Notes under the pieces: model-generated
Database searches by the model: none
Seen by the model: the letters and a program-made list of their open reading frames with translations, nothing else
Told to the model about the DNA's origin: nothing
Position numbers and translations under genes: made by a program
Assembly: GCA_018240745.1 (NCBI GenBank)
Contig: JAFEFF010000216.1
Span: forward strand, 52,259 to 116,258
Reading direction: 5' to 3'
Source: Pseudomonadota bacterium
Lineage (GTDB): Bacteria; Pseudomonadota; Alphaproteobacteria; Reyranellales; Reyranellaceae
DNA: 64,000 bases
Shown: in pieces, positions 46,157-54,397 of the stretch
Position numbering within the stretch: the first letter of the stretch is position 1
How the letters are laid out: each line of letters begins with the position of its first letter

Positions 46157-46740
46157 TAGGCGGGCCGCGAGCGCAGCCGCTCGCGATAGGCGGCCGAGCG
46201 CGGTCCCAGCAGGTGATCGATGCCGAACAGCCCGACCAGATGCAATGGATAGCCGGCCGAGATGTCGGCCAGGGTCAGGCGTCCGGCGACCAGGAAGTCG
46301 CGGCCTTCGAGGCGGCGCTCCAGCGCGGTCAGGCGGACGCCTGCATTGTTGCGCGCGTCCTCGATGACGGCGTCGATGTCGGCGCCCTTGCGCTCCAGCC
46401 GGCCGACCGTGGCGATGCGCGACAACGGCGTCATCAGGGTCGCCTCGCCGTACCACAGCCATTGCACGAACTCGGTGCGCGCCGGATCGCCCGGCGCGAC
46501 GAGCATCGGCGAATTGTGCTTGGCCGCGAGATACTCGCAGATCGCCATCGACTCGGTGAGCCGCACCGGGCCGTCGACCAGGGTCGGCACGGTGCCGGTC
46601 GGGTTGATCGAGAGATAGTCGGGCTGGAGCTTGCTCGGCGGGAACGGCAGGCTCCTGATCTCGGCCTTCACGCCGAGCTCCTCGAGCAGCCAGAGCACGC
46701 GCATCGAGCGCGTGTTCTTCGCGTGGTAGACGGTCGCCAT
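46132..46740 (-). CDS. Glutathione S-transferase
   Basis: A 202-residue product with an N-terminal thioredoxin-like domain (about 1-80: ATVYHAKNTRSMRVLWLLEE, NPTGTVPTLVDGPVRLTESM, with cis-Pro and ESM) and a helical C-domain (about 90-200, with FLVAGRLTLADISAGY). The N-cap Asp box TLADI is present. Substrate is unknown. The start codon overlaps the upstream peptidase stop by one base. Confidence 0.9.
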   Translation of the reverse strand: MATVYHAKNTRSMRVLWLLEELGVKAEIRSLPFPPSKLQPDYLSINPTGTVPTLVDGPVRLTESMAICEYLAAKHNSPMLVAPGDPARTEFVQWLWYGEATLMTPLSRIATVGRLERKGADIDAVIEDARNNAGVRLTALERRLEGRDFLVAGRLTLADISAGYPLHLVGLFGIDHLLGPRSAAYRERLRSRPAYQRAIAVP

Positions 46741-47900
46741 CAGTCGAGCGTCTCGAGCAGGCGCGTGCAGAGGTAGGTGCGCGGCACCAGCGACGAGTAA
46801 TAGATCTGTTCGAAGGCGGCGTGCGCGCCCTTGCCGTCGGCGCCGAGGCCGTCGAGCGTCGGGATGCCCAGAGCGGCGGTGAAGTTTCCGTCGCTGCCGC
46901 CGCCGGTCAGCGGGACGTCCTTCAGCTCCTTGCCGATTTCGGCGTAGATCGCCTGCGCCTTCTCGAACAGCGCCGAGATGCCGGCGTCCTTCTGGTAAGG
47001 CGGGCGGTTCATCTCGCCGGTGACCGTCAGCTCGACGTCCTTGCCGATCGGCTCGAGGTTGAGGAACCAGTGCGTCATCTCCTCCGCGAGCTGCTGGGAG
47101 GGCACGCGCAGGTCGACCTCGGCGACGCATTCGGCCGGCACGACGTTGACGCCGGTGCCGCCGCTCACCAGGCCGACATTGCAGGTGATGCCGCGCGTGT
47201 GGTCGGTCCTGGCCTCGATGCGCAGGATCTGCCGCGCCATCTCGGCGATGGCGCTGCGGCCGTCCTCGTGGCGCACGCCGGCATGGCTCGCGACGCCCTT
47301 CACCCGGAGCGTGAAGCGGCCGACGCCCTTGCGCGAGGTGACGACCCGGTCGCCGTCGCGCCCGGGCTCCATGACCAGCGCGTACTTGTGGCCGCGCGCG
47401 GCCTCCTCGATGCGGGCGCGCGAGGTCGGGCTGCCGACCTCCTCCTCGGGGATGAACAGGAACGTGACCGGCAGCCTGGTCTTCTTGCCCTGCCGGATCA
47501 GGTGGCGCAGCGCGTAGTAGGCGATGTGGCCGCCGGCCTTCATGTCGTAGATGCCCGGGCCGAAGACGCTGTCGCCCTCGCGCCGGATCTTGAGGTCCTT
47601 CCCGATCATGCCGATCGGATGGACGGTATCGAGATGCGCCAGCACCAGGATGCCCTTGCCGTCGGTCTGGTGGCTCATCTCCGGCGTGGTCTTGCACTCC
47701 AGGATGTCGCCGAAGCCGTCGCGGCCGGGCGTGCGATCGAGCTTCAGGCCGAGGTCGCGGAACTGGCCCTCGACATGGTCGACCACCTTGTTGACCGACT
47801 TGCCGTCATGGCTCGGGCTCTCGATCGACACCCATTCGACGATGCCCTTCAGGACCTCCTCGGCATCGATCTTCGGTTCGTTCTTGCGCGGCTCGGCCAT
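46740..47900 (-). CDS. M20 family metallopeptidase (glutamate carboxypeptidase-like)
   Basis: A 386-residue product with M20 metal ligands in LAHLDTVHP (about 88-96), GPGIYDMKAGGHIAY (about 114-128), FIPEEEVGSPTSR and VMEPGRDG, and HAA near the end (HAAFEQIYY). The dimerisation domain (about 195-300) contains VASHAGVRHEDG. It resembles CPG2-type carboxypeptidases that cleave C-terminal glutamate. It is translationally coupled to the GST gene. Confidence 0.92.
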   Translation of the reverse strand: MAEPRKNEPKIDAEEVLKGIVEWVSIESPSHDGKSVNKVVDHVEGQFRDLGLKLDRTPGRDGFGDILECKTTPEMSHQTDGKGILVLAHLDTVHPIGMIGKDLKIRREGDSVFGPGIYDMKAGGHIAYYALRHLIRQGKKTRLPVTFLFIPEEEVGSPTSRARIEEAARGHKYALVMEPGRDGDRVVTSRKGVGRFTLRVKGVASHAGVRHEDGRSAIAEMARQILRIEARTDHTRGITCNVGLVSGGTGVNVVPAECVAEVDLRVPSQQLAEEMTHWFLNLEPIGKDVELTVTGEMNRPPYQKDAGISALFEKAQAIYAEIGKELKDVPLTGGGSDGNFTAALGIPTLDGLGADGKGAHAAFEQIYYSSLVPRTYLCTRLLETLD

Positions 47901-47938
47901 GGTTACTCGCTTCCTTCGTGTTGCCTTCCCCCTCCCAG

Positions 47939-47989
47939 CCTCCCCCGTCGGGGGAGGTGAATGAAACTCCCTCCCCCGCAGGGGGAGGG
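47939..47989. repeat. Two CCTCCCCC-type hairpins
   Basis: CCTCCCC-CGTCG-GGGGAGG at 47939-47957 and CCCTCCCCC-GCA-GGGGGAGGG at 47969-47989, between the SDR stop and the peptidase start. The same CCTCCCCCG arm occurs in the larger element at 58481-58602, so these belong to one palindromic repeat family. Confidence 0.8.
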
Positions 47990-48003
47990 TCGGGGTGGGG
48001 GAC

Positions 48004-48927
48004 TCAGATCGGATCCCAGGTGAAGTATTCGGGCGAACGCTTGAGGTCGGTGAAGTAGGGCTTCATCGACGGCACGGCGTGCTCGGCGATCGCCTCGAGG
48101 GTCCAGCCCTCGGAGTTGTGCACCGAACGGACCGGCCGGTTGGCGTTGAACAGCATGATCTCGTTCATCCGCACGCCGAAGATCTGCGAGGTGATGCCGG
48201 CCTCCTGCGCCGCGTCCGACAGCAGGAACACCGCCATCGGCGCGACCTTGGCCGGCGTCATCCGCTTGGAGCGCTCCAGGCGGGCCTTCTGCGCCTCGGT
48301 GTCGGCGGGGATGGTGCCGATCATGCGCGTCCAGGCGAACGGCGAGATGCAGTTGGAGCGAACGTTGAACGCCGCCATGTCGAGCGCGATCGAGCGCGAC
48401 AGGCCGATGATGCCCATCTTCGCCGCCGAGTAGTTCGCCTGGCCGAAGTTGCCGACCAGGCCCGAGGTCGAGGTGAAATGCACGAACGCGCCGGACTTCT
48501 GCTCCTTGAAGTGGTTGGCGGCGGCGCGGGAGACGTTGAACGCGCCGTTGAGATGCACGTCGATCACCATCTTCCAGTCGACATGGCTCATGCGATGGAA
48601 GATGCGGTCGCGCAGGATGCCGGCGTTGTTGATGACGCCGTCGATGCGGCCGAAGTTCTCGATCGCGGCCTTGATCATGCGCTCGGCGCCGGCCGGATCG
48701 GTGACGCTGTCGGCATTGGGCACCGCCTTGCCGCCCGCCGCGGCGATCTCGTCGCACACCTTCTGCGCGGGAGTGGCGCTACCCGAACCCTCGCCGTCGA
48801 CCGCGCCGCCGAGATCGTTGACCACGACCCTGGCCCCTTCCCGGGCCGCCAGCAGCGCCATCTCGCGGCCGATGCCGCCGCCCGCCCCGGTGATCAGAAC
48901 AACCTTGTCCTTCAACATGTTGGCCAT
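48004..48927 (-). CDS. Short-chain dehydrogenase (multifunctional-enzyme-2 like (3R)-hydroxyacyl-CoA dehydrogenase)
   Basis: A 307-residue SDR with GAGGGIGREMALLAAREGA (about 14-32), VNDLGG, NNAGILRD, the catalytic Ser in FTSTSGLVGN and the YxxxK motif in QANYSAAKMGIIGLSR. The VNDLGGAVDGEGSG stretch is typical of the peroxisomal MFE-2 dehydrogenase domain. A C-terminal extension (about 255-307) has VHNSEGWTLEAI. The start MANMLKDKVVLITG has AAGGGG upstream; MLKDK is three codons later. Confidence 0.88.
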   Translation of the reverse strand: MANMLKDKVVLITGAGGGIGREMALLAAREGARVVVNDLGGAVDGEGSGSATPAQKVCDEIAAAGGKAVPNADSVTDPAGAERMIKAAIENFGRIDGVINNAGILRDRIFHRMSHVDWKMVIDVHLNGAFNVSRAAANHFKEQKSGAFVHFTSTSGLVGNFGQANYSAAKMGIIGLSRSIALDMAAFNVRSNCISPFAWTRMIGTIPADTEAQKARLERSKRMTPAKVAPMAVFLLSDAAQEAGITSQIFGVRMNEIMLFNANRPVRSVHNSEGWTLEAIAEHAVPSMKPYFTDLKRSPEYFTWDPI

Positions 48928-48990
48928 GGCCGTTTCCCCTTCTCGTGATGCTGGGTCAGCATGTATACCGCCCGCCGTCCGGAGGAAAGC

Positions 48991-49800
48991 ATGAGCCTCG
49001 AGCATAGTGTCTCGCAGCACTACACGCATGGAAACCTCGAGGCCGCGCTGCTGGCGGCCCTGCAGCGCGCGGGCAGGAACATCGACGCGTTGAGCTATGC
49101 CGACCTGGCGCTGGTCGACGAGTTCCATATCGGCGGCAGACCGGCGACGCGGGCGCTGGGCGACCAGCTCGACCTGCCGGAAGGTGCGCGCGTGCTCGAT
49201 ATCGGCTGCGGCATCGGCGGGCCGGCACGCTGCTTCGCGGCGGAGCGGGGCTGGAAGATCGAGGGCGTCGATCTCACTGCGGAATACGTCGAAGTCGCGA
49301 AGGCCCTGTCGCAACGGGTCGGCGTCGGCGCTTCGTTCCGGCAGGCGAGCGCGACAGCGCTGCCGTTCGCCGATGCCAGCTTCGACGGCGCGTACATGCT
49401 GCATGTCGGCATGAACATTCCCGACAAGCAGGCAGTGTTCGCCGAGGTGCGGCGCGTGCTGAAGGAGGGCGGGCTGTTCGCCATCTACGATGCGATGCTG
49501 CAGGGCGACGGCGCTTTCGCCTATCCGGTCCCGTGGTCGTCCGGGCCTGCGACCAATCACACCGCCACGCCCGATGCCTACAAAGCGGCGCTGAGCGCGG
49601 CGGGCTTCACCGTCGTGAAGGAACGCAATCGCCGCGACGCCGCCCTTCAGGCCATGCAGCGGCGCATCGAGCAGACGGCGCAACCGATCGGCCTGCCGGT
49701 GGTGATGGGCCCGACCGCGCCGCAGAAGCTCGCCAACATGCGCGACATGATGGAGCGCGGCGTGTTCGCGCCGATCGAGCTCATCGCGCGCGCGGACTAG
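48991..49800 (+). CDS. Class I SAM-dependent methyltransferase
   Basis: A 269-residue product with motif I VLDIGCGIGGPARCFAAERG (about 69-88), motif II KIEGVDLTAEYVEVAK and ATALPFADASFDGAYMLHVG, typical of the UbiE/sterol-type fold. GGAGG lies 5 nt before ATG 48991, which decides against the in-frame ATG 48961. It is divergent from the SDR gene by 63 bp. The N-terminal YTHGNLEAALLAALQRAG segment resembles sarcosine/dimethylglycine-type methyltransferases, but the substrate is unknown. Confidence 0.88.
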   Translation: MSLEHSVSQHYTHGNLEAALLAALQRAGRNIDALSYADLALVDEFHIGGRPATRALGDQLDLPEGARVLDIGCGIGGPARCFAAERGWKIEGVDLTAEYVEVAKALSQRVGVGASFRQASATALPFADASFDGAYMLHVGMNIPDKQAVFAEVRRVLKEGGLFAIYDAMLQGDGAFAYPVPWSSGPATNHTATPDAYKAALSAAGFTVVKERNRRDAALQAMQRRIEQTAQPIGLPVVMGPTAPQKLANMRDMMERGVFAPIELIARAD

Positions 49801-50252
49801 CGCGAAGTCTCTCCTGGTCGAATCGCCCTTGGCGGGAGTCCACGGAGTCCACAAGAGTCCACTCGGTTGTGGACCGGTTGGATGCCGATAGCACAAGGGT
49901 TTCGGGCCAGGAGTCCACGAATCCGCCGACTCCAGCCCCCTGAAAAACACCTTGCTCAGGGGTCGGGAGCTGAAATGCCGATGCCATCGGGATTTCAGGC
50001 CCAGGAGCGACAGCAGGCGCAGTACGACCATCATCATGCGCGCGATACTGCATGATCACGCGCCGAACACCTATTACGGGCATTGGCTCGCGAAAAACGC
50101 CCGCAAACACCCGGCAAAATGGGGAGCCATTGCCCATCTGGCCTCTGTCAGCCGGCATTTCAGTGCCGGTCAGGCCTCGACGCTCAAAAACCCCAGCAAG
50201 ACGCACGAGGCTCGGTGATTCTTTCTCTTTCGACCAAAAAGAAAAAGCACGA
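49801..50252. other. 452-bp gene-free region with repeats and hairpins
   Basis: No convincing gene. It contains three GAGTCCAC repeats at 9-10 bp spacing (49836, 49845, 49855) and a fourth at 49911, and hairpins at 49937-49962 (CCCCTGA/TCAGGGG), 49971-49997 (12 bp, one mismatch) and 50152-50169 (CCGGCA/TGCCGG). A 14-bp word GAGCCATTGCCCAT at 50124-50137 is shared with 37792-37805. A CTTTCTCTTT/AAAGAAAAAG hairpin precedes the next gene at about 50223-50250. It could encode a structured RNA. Confidence 0.6.
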
Positions 50253-50972
50253 TCAGCCGCTCGCCTCCGCCTCGGCGGCGAAGTCTCCACCCAGCGGCAT
50301 CGTCTCCTGCTGGCGCGTCATGCGTGGGTAGTAGGCGCGGAAGGCGTCGCGGATCTCGTCGAACGGGATGTCGGCGAACACGCCGCGATAGGCGAGATAT
50401 TCCATGTGGCGCCGGCCGCTGAGATCGAACGGATGGTAGATCGAATCGCTCACGCCATCCCAGTCGAGCGGCTTCAGCCCGAACTTCTCCGTCAGCTCCC
50501 TGTTGAAGGCGGGCGTCGCCTTCACCCAGCGACCGTCGAGCCAGACCTCGGTGTAGCCGTGATAGTAGAAGGTGTCGCTGCCCATCAGCTCGCTCAGCCG
50601 CTGCGTCGTCATGTGGTTGCGCACATCGGCGTAACCCACGCGCGCCGGGATCCCGGCGGCGCGGCAGACGGCGGCCATCAGTCCTGCCTTGTTCACACAG
50701 TAGCCATGGCCTGCGGCGAGCGTGGTGCTGGCGCGGTAGGCTTCGCGCTTCATCGGCGTGTTGTAGGGGTCGTACCGCAGGTCGTCTCGCACCGCGTAAT
50801 AGAGGCGCAATGCCCTGTCGCGGTCGCTGCCCTCGCCCGCGACCCGCGCGGCATATGCCTGTATTGTGGGATGGTCCGAGTCGATCAGATCGCCGGGCGC
50901 GCGGTAGGCCTCGAAAGCCGCGCCGTCGCGCACCACATCGTCGCGGTCGGTCCGAAGGGAATCGAAATCCAT
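50253..50972 (-). CDS. Transglutaminase-like domain protein
   Basis: A 239-residue product with the transglutaminase core: Cys in AAGHGYCVNKAGLMAAVCRA (about residue 92), His in FYYHGYTEVWLDGRW (about 140) and an Asp in VKATPAFN context. It is small, cytoplasmic and has no signal peptide. Such domains act as cysteine peptidases or as binding modules. Its ATG (50970-50972) touches the start of the divergent SRPBCC gene (50971). Confidence 0.83.
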   Translation of the reverse strand: MDFDSLRTDRDDVVRDGAAFEAYRAPGDLIDSDHPTIQAYAARVAGEGSDRDRALRLYYAVRDDLRYDPYNTPMKREAYRASTTLAAGHGYCVNKAGLMAAVCRAAGIPARVGYADVRNHMTTQRLSELMGSDTFYYHGYTEVWLDGRWVKATPAFNRELTEKFGLKPLDWDGVSDSIYHPFDLSGRRHMEYLAYRGVFADIPFDEIRDAFRAYYPRMTRQQETMPLGGDFAAEAEASG

Positions 50973-51462
50973 GTCCGAGAGTCCTGACGCAAAATCCACC
51001 AAGGCGAATATGGTGCGCATCGAGCGGACGATCCATGCGGCAAGCGATGCAATCTGGTCAGTGCTGACCGACACGGCGCGCCTGCCCGGCTGGTATGGCG
51101 AGGGCCGCATCGAAGGCCGGGTCGGCGGCACGGTGAGCCTGATGGGCGGCCACATCCGGGGCACCGTCACGCAGTGGCAGCCGCAGAAGAAGCTCGCCTA
51201 TACCTGGAATGTTTTCGAGCCCGGCCAGGCCATTTCCGACTTGCCCGAGTCCTATCTCACGCTCGAGCTCGACGGCAGCAAGCTCACGCTCACGCACCTG
51301 CCGGTGCTCGAGGCGTTCGTGAAGCTGAACGCCATGGGCTGGCACACCTTCCTCGACATGGTCGACGCAGCCGCACGCGGTGCGCCGGTCGAGCCGCGCG
51401 AGGCCTACATGAAGCGCAACGCCGAGCGCTACGGCGTCGAATTGCCGAAACGGCCGGCCTGA
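50971..51462 (+). CDS. SRPBCC (CoxG/AHSA1-like) family protein
   Basis: A 163-residue product of the START/Bet v1 fold: VRIERTIHAASDAIWSVLTD, RLPGWYGEGRIEGRVGGTVS and TLTHLPVLEAFVKLNAMG, with a hydrophobic ligand pocket expected. The start is uncertain: ATG 50971 (AAGGGA upstream) overlaps the divergent gene's start codon by 2 bp, while ATG 51010 has AAGG at good distance and would give a 150-residue protein. It precedes the MFS gene by 1 bp. Confidence 0.8.
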   Translation: MSESPDAKSTKANMVRIERTIHAASDAIWSVLTDTARLPGWYGEGRIEGRVGGTVSLMGGHIRGTVTQWQPQKKLAYTWNVFEPGQAISDLPESYLTLELDGSKLTLTHLPVLEAFVKLNAMGWHTFLDMVDAAARGAPVEPREAYMKRNAERYGVELPKRPA

Positions 51463-51463
51463 C

Positions 51464-52864
51464 ATGACGGAAGCCGCCGCCGTCGTCACCGGGCGCCGCA
51501 GCCTGATCCTGGCCGCCTGCATGATGGCGACCTTCATGGCGGCGGTGGAGAACACCATCGTCGGCACGGCGATGCCGACCATCGTCGCCGCACTGGGCGA
51601 CTTCCATCTCTTCAGCTGGGTGTTCGTCGTCTACCTGCTGTTCCAGGCGGTCAGCGTGCCGATCTACGGCCGCTTGAGCGACCTCTACGGCCGCAAGCGC
51701 GTGTTCTTCGCCGGCGCCGGCATCTTCCTGCTGGGCTCGACGCTGTGCGGCTTCGCCCACGACATGTTCTGGCTGATCGCCTTCCGCGCCATCCAGGGCA
51801 TGGGCGCGGGCGCGGTGCAGCCGGTCGCCTATGCCATTGTCGGCGACATCTACACGCCGACCGAGCGCGCCAAGGTACAGGGCTTCCTGTCGAGCGTGTT
51901 CGGCGTTTCGGCGGTGATCGGTCCGACGCTCGGCGCCTTCCTGGTCGAGCATGCGAGCTGGTCGGTCATCTTCTGGGTCAACCTGCCGATCGGCGCCGTG
52001 GCGATGGCGATGCTCGGCGCCTTCCTGCGCGAGCAGCCGCACCACAAGCCGCCGCCGATCGACTACCTCGCCTCGCTGCTGCTGACGGTCGGCGCCGGCG
52101 CGCTAATGCTGGCGATGATCCAGGCGGCGCAGCTCCCGGCCTGGCTCGTCGTGGCCGCCGTCGTGTTCGGCGTCGCCATGCTGTGGATTCTGGTGCGTCA
52201 CGAGCGGCATGCGCCGGCGCCGATGCTGCCGATGCGCTTCTGGACCAACCGGGTGATCGCGCTCGGCAACTTCGGCAGCTTTGCGATCGGTGCGGTGATG
52301 ATGAGCGTCACCGGCTTCCTGCCGCCCTTCATCCAGGGCGTGATGGGGCTCGGCGTCTCGGCGACCGGCGTGGCGCTGGGCGCGATGTCGATCAGCTGGG
52401 CCTTTGCGAGCGTGGTCGCCGGGCGCCTGATGCTGCTGGCGAGCTACCGCACCACCGCCATCCTGGGCGGCGCGATGCTGGCGCTGGGCTGCACCGTCCT
52501 CGCCCTGATGACGCCGACCAGCAGCCTCGCCTGGGCGACCGTCGGCTCGTTCCTGGTCGGGATCGGCATGGGCTCGTGCAACACGACCTACCTCGTCTCG
52601 GTGCAGGCCGCCGCCGCGCTGCGCGAGCGCGGGGCGGCGACGGCCTCGAACATGTTCATGCGGATCGTCGGACAGTCGACCGGCGCGGCCCTGTTCGGCG
52701 CCCTGCTCAACGCCGGCCTCGCCTACTTCGCGACGATTGGGCACGCCGAGTCGATGGCCACGTCGCTGCGCATCGTCCACATCGTGGCGGCGCTCGGCGG
52801 CCTCGCCGTGGTGCTGCTGGCCTTCCGGCTGCCGGCCCGCCTCAATCCGCGCACGTCAGAGTGA
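51464..52864 (+). CDS. MFS exporter, DHA2 (EmrB-type) family
   Basis: A 466-residue permease with about 14 transmembrane helices. Motif A GRLSDLYGRKRVFFAGAGIF and motif C VIGPTLGAFLVEHASWSVIF indicate a drug:proton antiporter. The start MTEAAAVVTGRRSLILAACM lies 1 bp after the SRPBCC stop. No EmrA-type adaptor is nearby. Its last 9 bp overlap the converging thioesterase gene. Confidence 0.92.
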   Translation: MTEAAAVVTGRRSLILAACMMATFMAAVENTIVGTAMPTIVAALGDFHLFSWVFVVYLLFQAVSVPIYGRLSDLYGRKRVFFAGAGIFLLGSTLCGFAHDMFWLIAFRAIQGMGAGAVQPVAYAIVGDIYTPTERAKVQGFLSSVFGVSAVIGPTLGAFLVEHASWSVIFWVNLPIGAVAMAMLGAFLREQPHHKPPPIDYLASLLLTVGAGALMLAMIQAAQLPAWLVVAAVVFGVAMLWILVRHERHAPAPMLPMRFWTNRVIALGNFGSFAIGAVMMSVTGFLPPFIQGVMGLGVSATGVALGAMSISWAFASVVAGRLMLLASYRTTAILGGAMLALGCTVLALMTPTSSLAWATVGSFLVGIGMGSCNTTYLVSVQAAAALRERGAATASNMFMRIVGQSTGAALFGALLNAGLAYFATIGHAESMATSLRIVHIVAALGGLAVVLLAFRLPARLNPRTSE

Positions 52865-53320
52865 CGGCAGCGTATCGTCCGACTGCACGAGGAAATGCGC
52901 CGAGGCGGAGGCCACGGGTTTGGACCGGTCGTCCTGCCAGGCTTCGGCGAACACGTTCACCATCCGCCGGCCCTGCTTGGTGACCTTGGCGGCGGCGATC
53001 ACGTCGCGCGGGCCGGCCGAGCGCAGGTAGTCGACGGTGATGTTGACGATCTTCGGCACGGTCTGCGCATCGGTCTCCCACAGGAGATGGAAGATCGCTG
53101 CCATCTCGAGCATCGCGCCCAGCGTGCCGCCGTGGATCGCCGGCAGGTGCGTGTTGCCGATCAGCGTGCTGTGGTAGCGCATCCGTGTCAGCAGCTCGCC
53201 GGTCGTGGTCTCCGGTGCGATGTGCATCCACTTGGCGTAGGGGATCGCTTCGGCGAGCCGGCTGACATCCCGCTTCGTGCGCGCCTCGTTGAGACGCTTG
53301 ATGAGGCCGCTGCTGCTCAT
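52856..53320 (-). CDS. PaaI-type hot-dog thioesterase
   Basis: A 154-residue hot-dog protein with NTHLPAIHGGTLGAMLEMAA (active-site HGG context, about 57-76) and VNITVDYLRSAGPRDVIAAA. It hydrolyses acyl-CoA thioesters. The start (53318-53320) overlaps the upstream thioesterase stop by ATGA, so both are co-translated. Confidence 0.86.
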   Translation of the reverse strand: MSSSGLIKRLNEARTKRDVSRLAEAIPYAKWMHIAPETTTGELLTRMRYHSTLIGNTHLPAIHGGTLGAMLEMAAIFHLLWETDAQTVPKIVNITVDYLRSAGPRDVIAAAKVTKQGRRMVNVFAEAWQDDRSKPVASASAHFLVQSDDTLPSL

Positions 53321-53808
53321 TTGCCGAGCTCCCGGCTGACCATTTGCGAGCGTGTCACCTCGCCCTTGGTGCCGAGCATGAAGGTGCCGGCCGCAGCGGC
53401 AACAGGATCCTTGGGATCGCCCTGATGCGCGAACGCTCGGGTGAAGGCAACCGACCGGGTGATGCGGTAGCACTCGGCCTCGGCAACCACCGGCTTCCTC
53501 GGGTCCGCCGGCTTGGCGTAGTCGATGCGCAGGTCGAGCGTGGCGAAGGGCTTCGGATCCGTGAGCAGCGTCGCGACCGCCAGGCCGCAGCAGCTGTCGA
53601 GCATCGCCGTGATCGGCCCGCCGGCCAATACGCCCGTCTCGGGATTGCCGACCAGCTCCTTGCGCCAGTCGAGGCGCATCGAGGCGAGCCCGCGCGCGAC
53701 CGCCAGCACCTTGATGCCGAGTGCCTTGTTGTGCGGGATGGTGTCCGAGAAGAGCTGCTGGAACAGCGCGACGCGTTCTTCGGGGGTGGTCAGCGGGAGT
53801 GTGGCCAT
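53317..53808 (-). CDS. PaaI-type hot-dog thioesterase
   Basis: A 163-residue product with HNKALGIKVLAVARG, GVLAGGPITAMLDSCCGLAV and TLDLRIDYAKPADPRKPVVA, the second member of the tandem pair. The usual HGG is replaced by LAGGPI, so the active site differs from its neighbour. Two thioesterases in one operon could form a heteromer or serve different chain lengths. The upstream region holds the CTCTCCC hairpin and the repeats around 53.9 kb. Confidence 0.85.
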   Translation of the reverse strand: MATLPLTTPEERVALFQQLFSDTIPHNKALGIKVLAVARGLASMRLDWRKELVGNPETGVLAGGPITAMLDSCCGLAVATLLTDPKPFATLDLRIDYAKPADPRKPVVAEAECYRITRSVAFTRAFAHQGDPKDPVAAAAGTFMLGTKGEVTRSQMVSRELGK

Positions 53809-53830
53809 CCCGCATCATATAGTCTTCCTC

Positions 53831-53852
53831 CTCTCTCCCGTTAGGGGGAGAG
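53831..53852. repeat. CTCTCTCCC hairpin
   Basis: CTCTCTCCC / GGGGGAGAG with GTTA loop (one G-U pair), lying 23 bp upstream of the thioesterase pair. It is a short palindromic repeat of a type common in proteobacterial intergenic regions. CCCCTCCCCTAACGG at 53885-53899 looks like a second, broken copy. Confidence 0.6.
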
Positions 53853-53897
53853 GTTGGGAGCGAGGGTGCGCCCGGCCGTCGATGCCCCTCCCCTAAC

Positions 53898-54376
53898 GGT
53901 AGGGCTATCGCATATGCTATTCCCGTCGTCCCGAGCGAAGCCGAGGGACCTATGGTAGGGCTATCGCATATGCCATTCCCCGTCGTCCCGAGCGGAGCGA
54001 AGCGAAGCCGAGGGACCTTTTTTCGCGGTGCCGAATGCGAAAGCCCGTCGTCTACATTCTGGCGAGCCATACAGGCCGGGCCCTGTACATCGGTGTAACG
54101 ACCAACCTGCCACGACGCCTCGCAGAGCACCGCAACGGCGAGGTCAACCACACTGCCAAGTATTGCATCGATCGACTGATCTATGTCGAACCTCACGAGA
54201 CTGCGCCGGACGCCATCGCGCGAGAGAAACAGCTGAAGAACTGGAATCGCGGAAAGAAGGTCGCGCTCATAAATCTCGCCAATCCCGATTGGCGCGACCT
54301 AAGCGGCGAAATTCACGATTTTGGCTGGCGTAGCGAAAAGAGGTCCCTCGGCTTCGCTCGGGACGACGAATAGCCC
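53898..54376 (+). mobile_element. Candidate GIY-YIG nuclease/palindromic-repeat element
   Basis: Two direct copies of a 54- and 65-bp sequence (53898-53951 and 53954-54018, both ending CGAAGCCGAGGGACCT) precede the GIY-YIG gene. One inverted copy of their right part (54340-54376, AGGTCCCTCGGCTTCGCTCG and on, ending AGCCCT) follows. The inverted copy contains the last codons and the stop. The arrangement resembles REP/REPIN units with their nuclease gene, but with a GIY-YIG enzyme. Mobility is inferred, not shown. Confidence 0.5.
54035..54373 (+). CDS. GIY-YIG domain endonuclease (single-domain, UPF0213/YhbQ-like)
   Basis: 112 residues with the GIY-YIG nuclease core VYILASHTGRALYIG (6-20), catalytic Arg27/28 in NLPRRLAEHR and Glu63/64 in IAREKQLKNWNRGKKVALIN, then NPDWRDLS. 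All catalytic positions of the family are present and there is no second domain. The last about ten codons and the stop (54340-54373) lie inside an inverted copy of the repeat found twice upstream. The start ATG 54035 follows GCCGA without a clear Shine-Dalgarno site. Confidence 0.88.
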   Translation: MRKPVVYILASHTGRALYIGVTTNLPRRLAEHRNGEVNHTAKYCIDRLIYVEPHETAPDAIAREKQLKNWNRGKKVALINLANPDWRDLSGEIHDFGWRSEKRSLGFARDDE

Positions 54377-54397
54377 TCCCCCTCGCGGGGAGAGGAA

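Noticed and set aside
49952..50218. 88-codon plus-strand frame and a 169-codon minus-strand frame at 49781-50290
   Set aside because: Neither has a ribosome-binding site or recognisable composition, and both run through the hairpins of the gene-free region.
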